From: Spirosoma endbachense | GTDB taxonomy: Bacteria > Bacteroidota > Bacteroidia > Cytophagales > Spirosomataceae | DNA: 64,000 bases | Assembly: GCF_010233585.1 (NCBI RefSeq) | Contig: NZ_CP045997.1 | Location: 7,307,237 to 7,371,236, forward strand | Direction: 5' to 3' | Shown: piece by piece, positions 45,873-54,713 of the stretch | How the letters are laid out: every line of letters begins with the position of its first letter | Position numbering within the stretch: the stretch's first letter is position 1 | Notes under the pieces: generated by a model | The model's input: only the letters and a program-made list of their open reading frames with translations | Told to the model about the DNA's origin: nothing | Databases searched by the model: none | Translations under genes and position numbers: made by a program

Positions 45873-48161
45873 CTAATTCACCGACTGAGTAGGTCGATTA
45901 GCCTCTCTGCTACTTTCAGGCAGTTCGAGATCATCAATAACGACCAGCGTGCCGCCATCCGATTTACGCTGCACATCCATCTGGCCGTGGCGCATGGCCA
46001 CTTTGGCCCGGATCGTCTGCAAGCCCTGCCCATCGCCCCCGGTGTTAGCCGTTATGCCCACGCCATTATCTTCCACCAGAATAGTTACGTGCCGATCATG
46101 TTCAATAACCTCAACGGTAGCTTCTGTAGCCTGGGCGTGTCGAATCACGTTATGAACCAATTCCTGCACAATTCGATAGAGGTCGCTAAGAAATGACAAC
46201 GGCAAGGCCTTGTCAAATCCTACCACAATAGTATGAAGCTGTACTTTCCCTGACATATTGACACTTTCGGCCAACTCCTCGATGGCGCGCCTAAATCCAT
46301 GCTGCTCAATGAGTTGCGGAGTCAGTCGATGACTAATGCCACGTACTGTACTATTGATGGACGTTAGGACATCCTGCGCTTTACGGAGCTTTGGAGCAGT
46401 TGATGCATCTGGTGCCACCGTTTCCAGGGCCGACGATACGTTAAGCAACACGACTGCCAGTAATGGATTCACCTCGTTGTGTAGCTGGTCGGCAATGGTT
46501 AGTCGCTCGTTTTCCTCGGCTTTTATAATGCCTTGCATTAAGTCAATATGACGCTGTTTTTCGAGCTGTTCCAATTGGCTTTGTTGTAGGGCCTCGCGCT
46601 GCCGGGCCCGAATCTGCCGGTTTCGCACATACAATACTAGCAAGCCAATAGTCAGAACAGCCAGTGTAATAATGGCTCCGTAAAATAGTCGCTCACGGCG
46701 CAATTGCCGGGTCCGGGCTTCATTTTCAGCATTCAGCCGGTCAATCTGCTGCTCCTTGTCCCGAATTCTTACGCGAGCCAGAATCTGCTGTACAGCCCGA
46801 TACTGGTTCAGACTCGTCAGTGAGTCACGAATGGCATGGTAGGTATCGAGTGCCTGCCCATAACGGACATAATTACCCTGCGCTTTGTTGAGTTCGGCCA
46901 ACGACTGGTAATAGTATAACCCAATGGCCGAATACTGATTCGTTGTTGCGGCAGTTGTTAAAGGAGCCAGCATTTGCCGGGCTTTGTCATAATGGCCGGT
47001 TCGGAGTAAAGCGCGTACATAATGAAGCTCGAGAGGAATCCGCGAAAACGAAACCGAAGTCAATCCTTTTGTTAGCGATTGTTTATAGTAATCAGCTGCT
47101 TTCGCCAATTGTCCATCCTGTTCGGCCAATAGACCAGCCGCCAAAAAATAACCGGAATACGGAATTTGGGCTTCTGCTCCGCCAAACTGCCGACGACTCG
47201 AATCAACGAAGACGCTGGCCTGCTTTATCTGACCCTGATAAACCCGGATAATGGCCATTTCGGCGTTAAAATAAGGCACCATTGGCGCCTTAGGATTGGG
47301 TCTGACAAGCTCGTCGTAAACCATATCGGCAAACTTTCCGGCATTCTCGTAATCCGTTAGCAACAGATTTAATTGAGCAAGTTTGAAAAGAACAGTCGGA
47401 CGAGGACTGCGAAAATAGACCGTCGTACGTTCATAAAAGCGGGGATTTCGGGACAGACTACTGTCTTTGGCGAGTTCGAGCAGACTGTCGAACGCCATAA
47501 CTTGTTGCTGTAGATTAGTCAGGTAATACGAAGCCAGACTATGACGAGCCATGAAAAGCGCGTTTTTATCAGGCAGGTCTGCTGACAGTCGGATCGCTTC
47601 TTCGAAATCGGCCCGCATGGCCTCACGTTGGTCCGACCGGATACGCGAAGCCCCCCGGAAGTCGCGTAAAAGAGCTAACGTTTCGCGATCATTGGCAGAC
47701 CGGGCAGCCTGTTCGCCGAGCGTTAAATAGTGGGCTAGCGAATCGGGCTTACCCCAGTCATAATAAAGCTGAACGGTGTAGGTCAGTGCATGGCAGTATA
47801 ATAAAGGAATAGCTCGGGCATTCTGGCGAGCCTGCCGAAACAGAGGTTCGGCCTCGTCGTAATGATTCAGCGATTCTTTAGCTTTTCCCCAGTTGATAAG
47901 CAGGATATGAATCCAGCGTCGATTGCCGCTCTTTTGTACTTTCGATACATACTGAGCCAGCCATTCATATGCCAATGGTAGGTTCGTTTGCCCTACATCC
48001 TGAATCAGGTCGCAGGTTTTCCGAAAGGTCTGTTCAGTAATCGGCTGCCGCTGAAGTTGCGTCCAGGCAGCATGCGCTTCGGCGTCAGTATACGTACGAG
48101 CCCAGGCGCTGATACCCGTTAGCCACCAGATTCCAATTCCGACAAGTAGCCAACCTTTCAT
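45873..48161 (-). CDS. Sensor histidine kinase with TPR-type periplasmic domain (NarL type)
   Basis: Start at 48161 (MKGWLLVGIGIWWLTG), which forms the signal sequence; an earlier in-frame ATG at 48194 is not needed. 762 residues. Periplasmic TPR-like helices run through about residue 480 (FRQARQNARAIPLL, ALLRTGHYDKARQML and others). A membrane helix follows (LFYGAIITLAVLTIGLLVLYV), then a coiled coil (QREALQQSQLEQLEKQRHI). The HisKA_3 phospho-site is ERLTIADQLHNEVNPLLAVV, and HATPase has VQELVHNVIRHAQATEATVEV and VEDNGVGI. It signals to the response regulator in the same operon. Confidence 0.92.
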   Translation of the reverse strand: MKGWLLVGIGIWWLTGISAWARTYTDAEAHAAWTQLQRQPITEQTFRKTCDLIQDVGQTNLPLAYEWLAQYVSKVQKSGNRRWIHILLINWGKAKESLNHYDEAEPLFRQARQNARAIPLLYCHALTYTVQLYYDWGKPDSLAHYLTLGEQAARSANDRETLALLRDFRGASRIRSDQREAMRADFEEAIRLSADLPDKNALFMARHSLASYYLTNLQQQVMAFDSLLELAKDSSLSRNPRFYERTTVYFRSPRPTVLFKLAQLNLLLTDYENAGKFADMVYDELVRPNPKAPMVPYFNAEMAIIRVYQGQIKQASVFVDSSRRQFGGAEAQIPYSGYFLAAGLLAEQDGQLAKAADYYKQSLTKGLTSVSFSRIPLELHYVRALLRTGHYDKARQMLAPLTTAATTNQYSAIGLYYYQSLAELNKAQGNYVRYGQALDTYHAIRDSLTSLNQYRAVQQILARVRIRDKEQQIDRLNAENEARTRQLRRERLFYGAIITLAVLTIGLLVLYVRNRQIRARQREALQQSQLEQLEKQRHIDLMQGIIKAEENERLTIADQLHNEVNPLLAVVLLNVSSALETVAPDASTAPKLRKAQDVLTSINSTVRGISHRLTPQLIEQHGFRRAIEELAESVNMSGKVQLHTIVVGFDKALPLSFLSDLYRIVQELVHNVIRHAQATEATVEVIEHDRHVTILVEDNGVGITANTGGDGQGLQTIRAKVAMRHGQMDVQRKSDGGTLVVIDDLELPESSREANRPTQSVN

Positions 48162-48194
48162 ATAGCCTTCCGCACAAAAACAAACCCACATCAT

Positions 48195-48439
48195 ACCTCA
48201 ACCTAGAGGGAGACGTATTATCCTATTGAGATATCCACAAAAATAACCCTGCTATAATGCAAACAAAAAGGAGTTATTTTCCGGCATAACAGGCAGTAAA
48301 AACTTAAAATCCAGACACTTAACCGACAGTAATGAATACTAACTGATCAATGCCGGCGATTTGCCGGTTGAAGCCATTAAATCGACCGTTCCTGCAATTT
48401 TTCAACTTTTGATTGGCTATCTGTATCCTTTTAATCGCG
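48195..48439. other. Intergenic region before kinase operon
   Basis: About 240 bases of AT-rich sequence upstream of the kinase start. It must hold the operon promoter. An out-of-frame reading overlapping 48319-48507 is not convincing as a gene. No repeat or hairpin of note. Confidence 0.4.
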
Positions 48440-49195
48440 TTAAAAACTGTAAGCCAGTGCCAATCCAAACGCACGAACGCCATAATAAGGGCCCTGCAAC
48501 TGAGCAAGAATAGTCGGTAAATTCAGGGTGGCTTTAACTGTATAAAGTGGCAGATCTGTACTGTCAATATCGTTCTTCAGTTTTACGATATCAGCGGGTT
48601 TTAAACTTGGCCAAAGTGGGTCTTCGCCTGTAAAATTGGCGGTAATTTTTGTTCCGTAAAAAGGCCCTAACAGCCACAAATCGAGCCCTACCCGTTTACC
48701 AAACATCCATTGATAGCCCAATAACAGACCCGCCCCACCCGCACTGAATCCAGCATCAAGATGGGCATGGTGTAGAATACCATCACTGGGTGTGTAGGTA
48801 TAATCCTGACTGATATCCATGTTTATATAGCGAACAAAAGGGGCTATATACCAACCCGTTGGTGCGTGACCTGCCATATAGAATCGATACTCCAGTGTTG
48901 CGATTCGTTTCGTAAACAGCGTATTGTCGATAGCCCTTTTGGCATCATCATTCCCACCATACTGGTCCATAAGTGCCTGTTTGAAAGGAAGTGGGGCATT
49001 GGGTGATAAACTGGCCGACAATGTAATGGAGCTCCGTCGGGAAAGTAATCGCTCATACTGGACGGTATAACTCTTTATGGCCACACCCGACAGGTTGATT
49101 TTTACAACAGATCGATTCGTTAACAGTTGTGCCTGCCCGATAGAAATACCGGCTAGTAACGTAGAGAGGATAAGACTAATACCTTGCTTTTTCAT
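48440..49195 (-). CDS. Secreted hypothetical protein, DUF3575-like beta barrel
   Basis: 251 residues with a signal peptide ending GQAQ (residue 22). The sequence alternates aromatic and polar strands (VVKINLSGVAIKSYTVQYERLL, GWYIAPFVRYINMD, GAGLLLGYQWMF) and ends with FGLALAYSF. This fits a small outer-membrane beta barrel of DUF3575 type. Function unknown. It is upstream of the kinase gene on the same strand, but 246 bases separate them from stop to start. Confidence 0.78.
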   Translation of the reverse strand: MKKQGISLILSTLLAGISIGQAQLLTNRSVVKINLSGVAIKSYTVQYERLLSRRSSITLSASLSPNAPLPFKQALMDQYGGNDDAKRAIDNTLFTKRIATLEYRFYMAGHAPTGWYIAPFVRYINMDISQDYTYTPSDGILHHAHLDAGFSAGGAGLLLGYQWMFGKRVGLDLWLLGPFYGTKITANFTGEDPLWPSLKPADIVKLKNDIDSTDLPLYTVKATLNLPTILAQLQGPYYGVRAFGLALAYSF

Positions 49196-49393
49196 TTCGT
49201 CCAGTCTGAATAGTGTTTTTGATCAGACCAAAATTGACGATAAGCACCTCCGGCGGCAATAGTTACACCTAACTATCTTGATGGCCCGAAAATGGGTGGT
49301 AACCATTTATCGAATTCGATTACCCGTTTGCAGGTATTCAAAACCCCAGCCGCTCTCAGCGGGTTATACCTTCACCAACCCATTCTATTACTC

Positions 49394-50305
49394 ATGAGTA
49401 AAACCGTTCTGATAACTGGCGGCACCGGTACCATTGGCCGTCATTTAACCCAATTACTTCGTCAACAAGGTTTTCAGGTTTCACTGCTTAGCCGGGAAAG
49501 CAAGCCCGTATCGGGCGTGACAGTCTATCAGTGGGACATTGATAAAGGACATATCGACCCGAAAGCGATTCAAACCGCCGATCATATTATTCATCTCGCC
49601 GGAGCAGGCATTGCCGACGAACGCTGGACCGATGCTCGTAAAGATAAAATCCTGACCAGTCGTACTCAATCCACCGAACTTTTAGCGCAGGCACTCGCGA
49701 AAAATCCACATAAAGTAAAATCATTCATTGGCTCATCGGGCATTGGTTTTTACGGTAGCGACACCGCCGATCGGCCATTAACCGAAACAAGCCAGGGCGG
49801 GTCCGATTTTCTGGCTCAGGTAGTACGCGCCTGGGAACGCTCGGAGGACCTGATAGCTGCACTAGGCATTCGAACCGTCAAGCTACGAACGGGCGTCGTA
49901 TTGACGATGGATGGCGGGGCATTACCTAAATTAGCGCAACCCGTTCGGCTGGGAGCTGGCGCACCCATCGGATCGGGTCAGCAATATATTTCGTGGATTC
50001 ATATCGACGACCTCTGCCGGATGTACCTTCAGGCACTGACCGACGAATCGTGGCAGGGTGTTTATAATGCGGTAGCTCCCAATCCTGCTACGAACGAATC
50101 GCTGACAAAAGCCATTGCCAGCGTGTTGCACCGCCCTATGATCCTGCCCAACATTCCGGGCTTCGTGATTAAGATGATGTACGGTGAACTGGCGATTGCC
50201 GTCACAGGAGGAAATTATGTTCTGAACAAGCGTATCGCCGATGAAACAACGTTCGCCTATCATTACACCGATTTAACGAATGCGCTCAAAAATCTTTTAC
50301 AGTAA
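49394..50305 (+). CDS. TIGR01777-family SDR epimerase-like protein
   Basis: Start at 49394 (MSKTVLITGGTGTIGRHL); a longer frame from 49292 adds 34 residues without family support. 303 residues. Seen: Rossmann GGTGTIG, HLAGAGIADERWTDARKDKI, YSG-equivalent SGIGFYGSD, LRTGVVL and WIHIDDLCRMY, all signatures of the TIGR01777 group. Members relate to YfcH/SulA-like and chloroplast homologues with unknown substrate. Convergent with the enolase-superfamily gene, separated by a 30-bp perfect hairpin. Confidence 0.9.
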   Translation: MSKTVLITGGTGTIGRHLTQLLRQQGFQVSLLSRESKPVSGVTVYQWDIDKGHIDPKAIQTADHIIHLAGAGIADERWTDARKDKILTSRTQSTELLAQALAKNPHKVKSFIGSSGIGFYGSDTADRPLTETSQGGSDFLAQVVRAWERSEDLIAALGIRTVKLRTGVVLTMDGGALPKLAQPVRLGAGAPIGSGQQYISWIHIDDLCRMYLQALTDESWQGVYNAVAPNPATNESLTKAIASVLHRPMILPNIPGFVIKMMYGELAIAVTGGNYVLNKRIADETTFAYHYTDLTNALKNLLQ

Positions 50306-50309
50306 GCCA

Positions 50310-50373
50310 TTTACAATAAGTGGTAAGTGGTGTCGGGTTTGAGAACCCGACACCACTTACCACTTATTGTAAA
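50310..50373. terminator. 30-bp perfect-stem hairpin between convergent genes
   Basis: Arm 50310-50339 pairs with 50344-50373 at all 30 positions, loop TGAG. It starts 5 bases after the TIGR01777 stop and ends 6 bases before the enolase-superfamily stop. A strong bidirectional end signal without U-tract. Confidence 0.8.
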
Positions 50374-50378
50374 CCTAA

Positions 50379-51818
50379 CTAACTCCACTCCCGATCGGCC
50401 GAATCACGGGTATTCCACACATCGGTCGGCGCAAACCAGGTACCTCCTTTTTTCAGGAATTTCTTGGCTACTTCTTCATTCAATTCAACACCAAGACCCG
50501 GTTTTTCGGGCACCCGAACAAAGCCTTTCTCTACGATTGGCTTCATGCCTGTGATCAGATCTTCCCAACCCACCACATCGACACCGTGGTGTTCAAGCGC
50601 TACAAAATTCTCGGTGGCAGCCGCACAATGCACATTAGCCATCATCGAAATCGGCGAACCCGCAAAGTGCATCGCCATCGGTATGCCTTTTTCTTCGGCA
50701 TAATCCCCAATTTTTTTCGTTTCCAGCAAACCGCCTGATGATGCCAGATCCGGATGGATCATGTCAATGGCTTTGGCGTCGATGAGTTTGATAAAACCTT
50801 CTTTCAGGTAGATGTCTTCGCCCGTCAGCGTGGGCGTATCGATCGCATCCGAAATTTGCTTCCATTGATCGGTGTAGAACCAGGGGACAAGATCTTCGAG
50901 CCAGGCCAGCCGGAAAGGCTCCATCGCTTTACCAATCTGGATCGCTGTATTCACATCGAAATGGCCAAAGTGGTCGGCAGCCAGTGGGGTGTCATAACCG
51001 ACAATGTCGCGTACTTTGCCAACGTGCTCCACTAATCTGTCTAAGCCTTTTTTGGTGACCTGAATACGGGTGAACGGGTGCTTCGTATTGGCGTAATTCC
51101 CCAGCTTACCGGGTTCTGAGTCATTCCACTGTCTTTTTACACTCCAGTTATTGGCATTGACCAGCATGCCCGGCTGATCGGCCAGCATGCCGATACCAAA
51201 GTCCATTTTCAGGAAGGTATAACCCTGATCCCGGCGCTTCTTCATGTTTTCGGCAAAGCCTTCGTAAGTATCGGCTTCGGGTGTATCGGCGTATAACCGA
51301 ATGAAATCGCGGTATTTACCACCCAGCAACTGATAAGCCGGTACGTTATAGGCTTTACCGGCCAGGTCCCAAAGAGCCATTTCTACCCCGCAGACGCCAC
51401 CGGCCGCCCGGCTCTGGCCACCAAACTGCTTAATCTGTTTGAAGATCTGCTCAACATTACAAGGGTTTTTTCCGAGTAGGCGGCTTTTGAGCATCAGGGC
51501 ATAGTTGGCGCTGGCTCCGTCGCGAACCTCTCCCCAGCCTACGAGTCCCTGGTTGGTATCGATGCGAATGATGGGGCTGCTAAAGGGCACACCATTCAGG
51601 ATCGCTACGCGCATATCGGTAATTTTCAGCTCCGATGGCTTAGCGAAACGACTTACCTTCTGCGTGATAAACTCCATCTCTTGTTCGGCCGCGTAAGGCC
51701 CAGGCTGTTTATCGAACATGAGACCAAGCGACAAGCCACCCAGACTGGCATTCCGCAGGAAATCACGGCGGTCAGATGATTTGTCGGATAATGACAATCG
51801 AGATAAAATGTTTTTCAT
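50379..51818 (-). CDS. Exported enolase-superfamily (mandelate racemase-like) protein
   Basis: 479 residues. A twin-arginine-type leader (SDRRDFLRNASLGGLSLGLMF, about residues 15-36) precedes the enolase-superfamily domains. The capping domain opens LKITDMRVAILNG. The barrel contains FLKMDFGIG (Lys), PLAADHFGHFD (metal Asp), WLEDLVPW (Glu), TLTGEDIY (Glu), PDLASSGG and a terminal AMHFAGSPIS (His). This supports a metal-dependent acid-sugar dehydratase or racemase. Substrate unknown. Tat export implies a folded enzyme in the periplasm; the divergent neighbour is an exported RraA protein. Confidence 0.88.
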   Translation of the reverse strand: MKNILSRLSLSDKSSDRRDFLRNASLGGLSLGLMFDKQPGPYAAEQEMEFITQKVSRFAKPSELKITDMRVAILNGVPFSSPIIRIDTNQGLVGWGEVRDGASANYALMLKSRLLGKNPCNVEQIFKQIKQFGGQSRAAGGVCGVEMALWDLAGKAYNVPAYQLLGGKYRDFIRLYADTPEADTYEGFAENMKKRRDQGYTFLKMDFGIGMLADQPGMLVNANNWSVKRQWNDSEPGKLGNYANTKHPFTRIQVTKKGLDRLVEHVGKVRDIVGYDTPLAADHFGHFDVNTAIQIGKAMEPFRLAWLEDLVPWFYTDQWKQISDAIDTPTLTGEDIYLKEGFIKLIDAKAIDMIHPDLASSGGLLETKKIGDYAEEKGIPMAMHFAGSPISMMANVHCAAATENFVALEHHGVDVVGWEDLITGMKPIVEKGFVRVPEKPGLGVELNEEVAKKFLKKGGTWFAPTDVWNTRDSADREWS

Positions 51819-52052
51819 GATAAAGGTTATCGGGTTTATAGATAATCATTTATAAAATGAATCAATGCCAGTATTTTACTTATCTGGTTGCCTTTTTGGT
51901 TATGATTACCTTAACAAATCAGCACTACTCGCCAACTCGATAATACGTTCTCAGTTAACCGTAGGGGCCAGTTGTTCAAAGACTAAAAATACGTTCAAAC
52001 GTTTGCCATGCCTATCATTAATTCTACTAATCCTTCAACGCCACTTAAAGCA

Positions 52053-52988
52053 ATGATAAAAAGGACATTACTAGTACTGACACTTTGTATTTGGGGCGGT
52101 TTTATTGCGCAGGCCCAACGGGTAGGTTCTTCTCCGGAGTATGTTAAAGCATTAACCGCCGATTGGAAAGGAGAACGGTTTCCGGATGGCCGTCCGAAAA
52201 TACCTGATCTGGTTCTGGAGCGGTTACAGAATTGCACACTGGAGCAAATCTGGGGTTATCTAGGGAAAAAAGGCTATCGGAATCAGGTCGAAAAAAACTG
52301 GGTTATCCTCAAACCGGGTGAGACGATGACCGGCCGTGCCGTGACCGCTCAGTTCATGCCGACCCGACCCGATCTCGACAGTTTGGTCAGAGCGCAGGGC
52401 AAAGCCGAAGGCCGATCGCAAAAAGGAGGGATCAATATCTGGCCAATTGATATATTAACCAAAGGCGATATTTATGTAGCTGATGGCTATGGAAAGATCA
52501 AAGATGGTACGTTAATCGGGTCAAGTTTAGGGAATGCGATCTACGGAAAAACGGGCAAAGGCGTCATCTTTTACGGATCGGTTCGCGATATGCAGGAACT
52601 GAAAGACACGAAAGGATTTAACGCCTGGGTAAAAGGGCATGATCCGTCTTACATTAAAGATATGACCCCAACGTCAATCAATGCCCCGATTCGCATTGGT
52701 GAGGTTACCGTGATACCCGGTGATGCCGTCTTTGCGAATGAATATGGAACCGTATTCATTCCGGCGCACCTCGTCGAAGGGTTGGTATCGGCGTCTGAAA
52801 TGACCGCCCTGCGCGACGAGTTTGAACGGGTACTCCTTCAGCAGGGGAAATATCCATCCGGTGAAATCCACGGCGACTGGTCCGACAAAATCAAAGGTGA
52901 GTTCAGAGCCTGGGTCGGCAAGTATCCGAAGAAACTGGCAATCACCGAAAAAGATATCGAATCCTATCTGGCCAAAGAAGGCCATTGA
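52053..52988 (+). CDS. Exported RraA-family protein
   Basis: Start at 52053 (MIKRTLLVLTLC); an upstream ATG at 52008 only adds leader residues. 311 residues with a signal peptide cleaved after AQAQ. Core motifs of the RraA/HMG-aldolase fold are GRAVTAQFMPTRPD, KGDIYVADGYGKI, GSSLGNAIYGKTGKGVIFYGSVRD (the RD pair) and a C-terminal lid. RraA members are usually cytoplasmic RNase E regulators or oxaloacetate/HMG aldolases. Export is unusual. The next gene is a paralogue; the preceding divergent gene is a Tat-type enolase-superfamily protein. Confidence 0.88.
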   Translation: MIKRTLLVLTLCIWGGFIAQAQRVGSSPEYVKALTADWKGERFPDGRPKIPDLVLERLQNCTLEQIWGYLGKKGYRNQVEKNWVILKPGETMTGRAVTAQFMPTRPDLDSLVRAQGKAEGRSQKGGINIWPIDILTKGDIYVADGYGKIKDGTLIGSSLGNAIYGKTGKGVIFYGSVRDMQELKDTKGFNAWVKGHDPSYIKDMTPTSINAPIRIGEVTVIPGDAVFANEYGTVFIPAHLVEGLVSASEMTALRDEFERVLLQQGKYPSGEIHGDWSDKIKGEFRAWVGKYPKKLAITEKDIESYLAKEGH

Positions 52989-53076
52989 GCGAGTCTGCTC
53001 TGAGCAGTCAGCGACTGATGGTACCGAAGGTAAACAGGGTTCGCGCAAAGGATCTGCCGACTGAAAAATGCTTACG

Positions 53077-53104
53077 TAATAGGCCTTAGGGCCTATTATT
53101 TTTT
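53077..53104 (+). terminator. Rho-independent terminator
   Basis: Stem TAATAGGCC (53077-53085) with GGCCTATTA (53090-53098), loop TTAG, followed by TTTTTT. It lies between the two RraA genes, 89 bases after the first stop, so the second needs its own promoter or read-through. Confidence 0.8.
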
Positions 53105-53159
53105 AGGGATGAAATTTATAAATCCTGATTTTTGCATTGTCATAAATAAAACCAGACTA

Positions 53160-54092
53160 ATGAAATCCAGTCTTGCCCTCTTCTTTTCTTTTAGTGCTCT
53201 CCTTTGCGTAGAAAGCGCTTCATTCGCTCAAACAATCCCCAAAGATGAATTGGTATTTTTAACATCAGAATGGCAGGGTGAGCGCTTTCCCGATGGCCGG
53301 CCTAAGATTCCTGATGCCTTATTGGAACGAGCTAAAAACATAGGGCTCGATGATGCCTGGACCGTTTTAAAAAATGAAGGCTATACGAATCAGTATGAAG
53401 GCAACTGGAAACTGATAAAGGATGATGTGCCGGTAATCGGTCGTGCCGTTACGGCCATGTTTATGCCGAGCCGACCGGATATTGAGAAAAATATTAAAGA
53501 GCGGGGTTTTACCAAACAAGGTCGAAAAGGCAATACAAACACCTGGCCAATAGAAACGCTTACCAAAGGCGACGTGTACGTAGCTGATGCTTTTGGCAAA
53601 ATTGGTGGCGGAACACTGATGGGGGCGACATTGGGGAATGCCATTTTTAGTAAAACCGGCAACGGAGTTATTTTTAATGGGGCCGCCAGAGATCTTCAGG
53701 AATTGCAGAATATCAAAGGATTTAATGCCTTTGTCCGTGATTTCCACCCTTCTTTTCTGGAAGAAATGGTGCTCATGGGCCTCAATACACCGATTCGCAT
53801 AGGTAGTACCATGGTCTTACCCGGCGACCTGGTGATCGCCCAGCGGGAAGGCGTTCTTTTTGTTCCGGCCCACATGGCCGAACAGGTGATCAGTACCTGC
53901 GAATTTGTTACCCGCAAAGACCAGTTTGGCTTTGAAATGGTTAAGTCAGGGCGCTACACCACTGGCCAGATCGATAGCCAGTGGACAGACGATATTAAAA
54001 CTAATTTCCTCAAATGGCTCGGTCAGCATCCCGAACTGGGAAGCATGACGCGACCCGAGCTGGATAAAATGATGAGCAAAAGAACATGGTAA
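53160..54092 (+). CDS. Exported RraA-family protein, paralogue
   Basis: Start at 53160 (MKSSLALFFSFSALL), which gives a signal peptide ending SFAQ; a longer frame from 53109 adds 17 residues. 310 residues. Shared core with the preceding gene: GRAVTAMFMPSRPD, KGDVYVADAFGKI, ATLGNAIFSKTGNGVIFNGAARD, PGDLVIAQREGVLFVPAHM. The two sequences are close enough for a tandem duplication. Both being exported suggests a shared periplasmic sugar-acid or aldol substrate, with the enolase-superfamily enzyme next door. Neither has the RNase E-binding context of true RraA. Confidence 0.88.
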   Translation: MKSSLALFFSFSALLCVESASFAQTIPKDELVFLTSEWQGERFPDGRPKIPDALLERAKNIGLDDAWTVLKNEGYTNQYEGNWKLIKDDVPVIGRAVTAMFMPSRPDIEKNIKERGFTKQGRKGNTNTWPIETLTKGDVYVADAFGKIGGGTLMGATLGNAIFSKTGNGVIFNGAARDLQELQNIKGFNAFVRDFHPSFLEEMVLMGLNTPIRIGSTMVLPGDLVIAQREGVLFVPAHMAEQVISTCEFVTRKDQFGFEMVKSGRYTTGQIDSQWTDDIKTNFLKWLGQHPELGSMTRPELDKMMSKRTW

Positions 54093-54097
54093 GTCAG

Positions 54098-54133
54098 GTC
54101 TGCATGCGGTCAGCTAGCTGACCGCATGCAGAC
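54098..54133. terminator. 36-bp perfect palindrome after RraA pair
   Basis: GTCTGCATGCGGTCAG (54098-54113), CTAG, and its exact complement (54118-54133). It lies 6 bases after the second RraA stop and ends 41 bases before the recX start at 54174. No U-tract. A gene starting at 54126 would overlap it, which supports the later start. Confidence 0.7.
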
Positions 54134-54173
54134 TCGATCCGAACCTCTCCCCCAGTCTCCGTGTTTTTACTAT

Positions 54174-54632
54174 ATGACCGATTATCTGAAAGACGCCCTT
54201 CGCAAAGCGGCCATGTTTTGCGCCTATCAGGAACGAACACAGCAGGAAGTACGCGACCGATTGAAGGAATGGGGCGTTTTAGGCGACGATGCCGAAGAAG
54301 TTATCGCCGAGCTGATTCAACAGAATTACCTGAATGAAGAACGGTTTGCTAAAAGTTTCGCCGGGGGCAAGTTTCGGGTAAAAGGCTGGGGTAAACGAAA
54401 AATCAAACAGCACCTTCAGCAACGGGGAATTTCGGGTTATAACCTCGAAGAGGCTATGAAAGAAATTGCCCCGGATGACTATCGAACCGCTCTCACTGAA
54501 CTGCTGGACAAGAAACGCCGAAGCATTCGCGACGACAACCCGCTGATTGTCAAACAAAAACTCGTCCGTTATGCATTGAGCAAAGGCTATGAGTCAGATT
54601 TAGTCTGGCAGGTATTGGGGGCAGATGAATAA
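54174..54632 (+). CDS. recX: RecX-family regulatory protein
   Basis: Start at 54174 (MTDYLKDALRKAAMF); the 54126 ATG would put the palindrome inside the coding region. 152 residues, three RecX helical modules: CAYQERTQQEVRDRLKEWGV, AELIQQNYLNEERFAKSFA, KFRVKGWGKRKIKQHLQQRG. RecX binds RecA filaments and slows recombination. No recA gene is in this window. A regular length for the family. Confidence 0.92.
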   Translation: MTDYLKDALRKAAMFCAYQERTQQEVRDRLKEWGVLGDDAEEVIAELIQQNYLNEERFAKSFAGGKFRVKGWGKRKIKQHLQQRGISGYNLEEAMKEIAPDDYRTALTELLDKKRRSIRDDNPLIVKQKLVRYALSKGYESDLVWQVLGADE

Positions 54633-54713
54633 GCCGATAAGAATGATATCTGTTTTTGTTTTCTGAGCCAAATACTGGTTCTTTGCGGTTTTGCCGGCCA
54701 TCTATCATGGGTA

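Noticed and set aside
48319..48507. 62-codon leftward frame
   Set aside because: Overlaps the DUF3575-like gene in another frame and lacks any motif.
52053..54092. Calling the RraA-family genes true rraA
   Set aside because: Both have signal peptides and extra length; no RNase E-related context.
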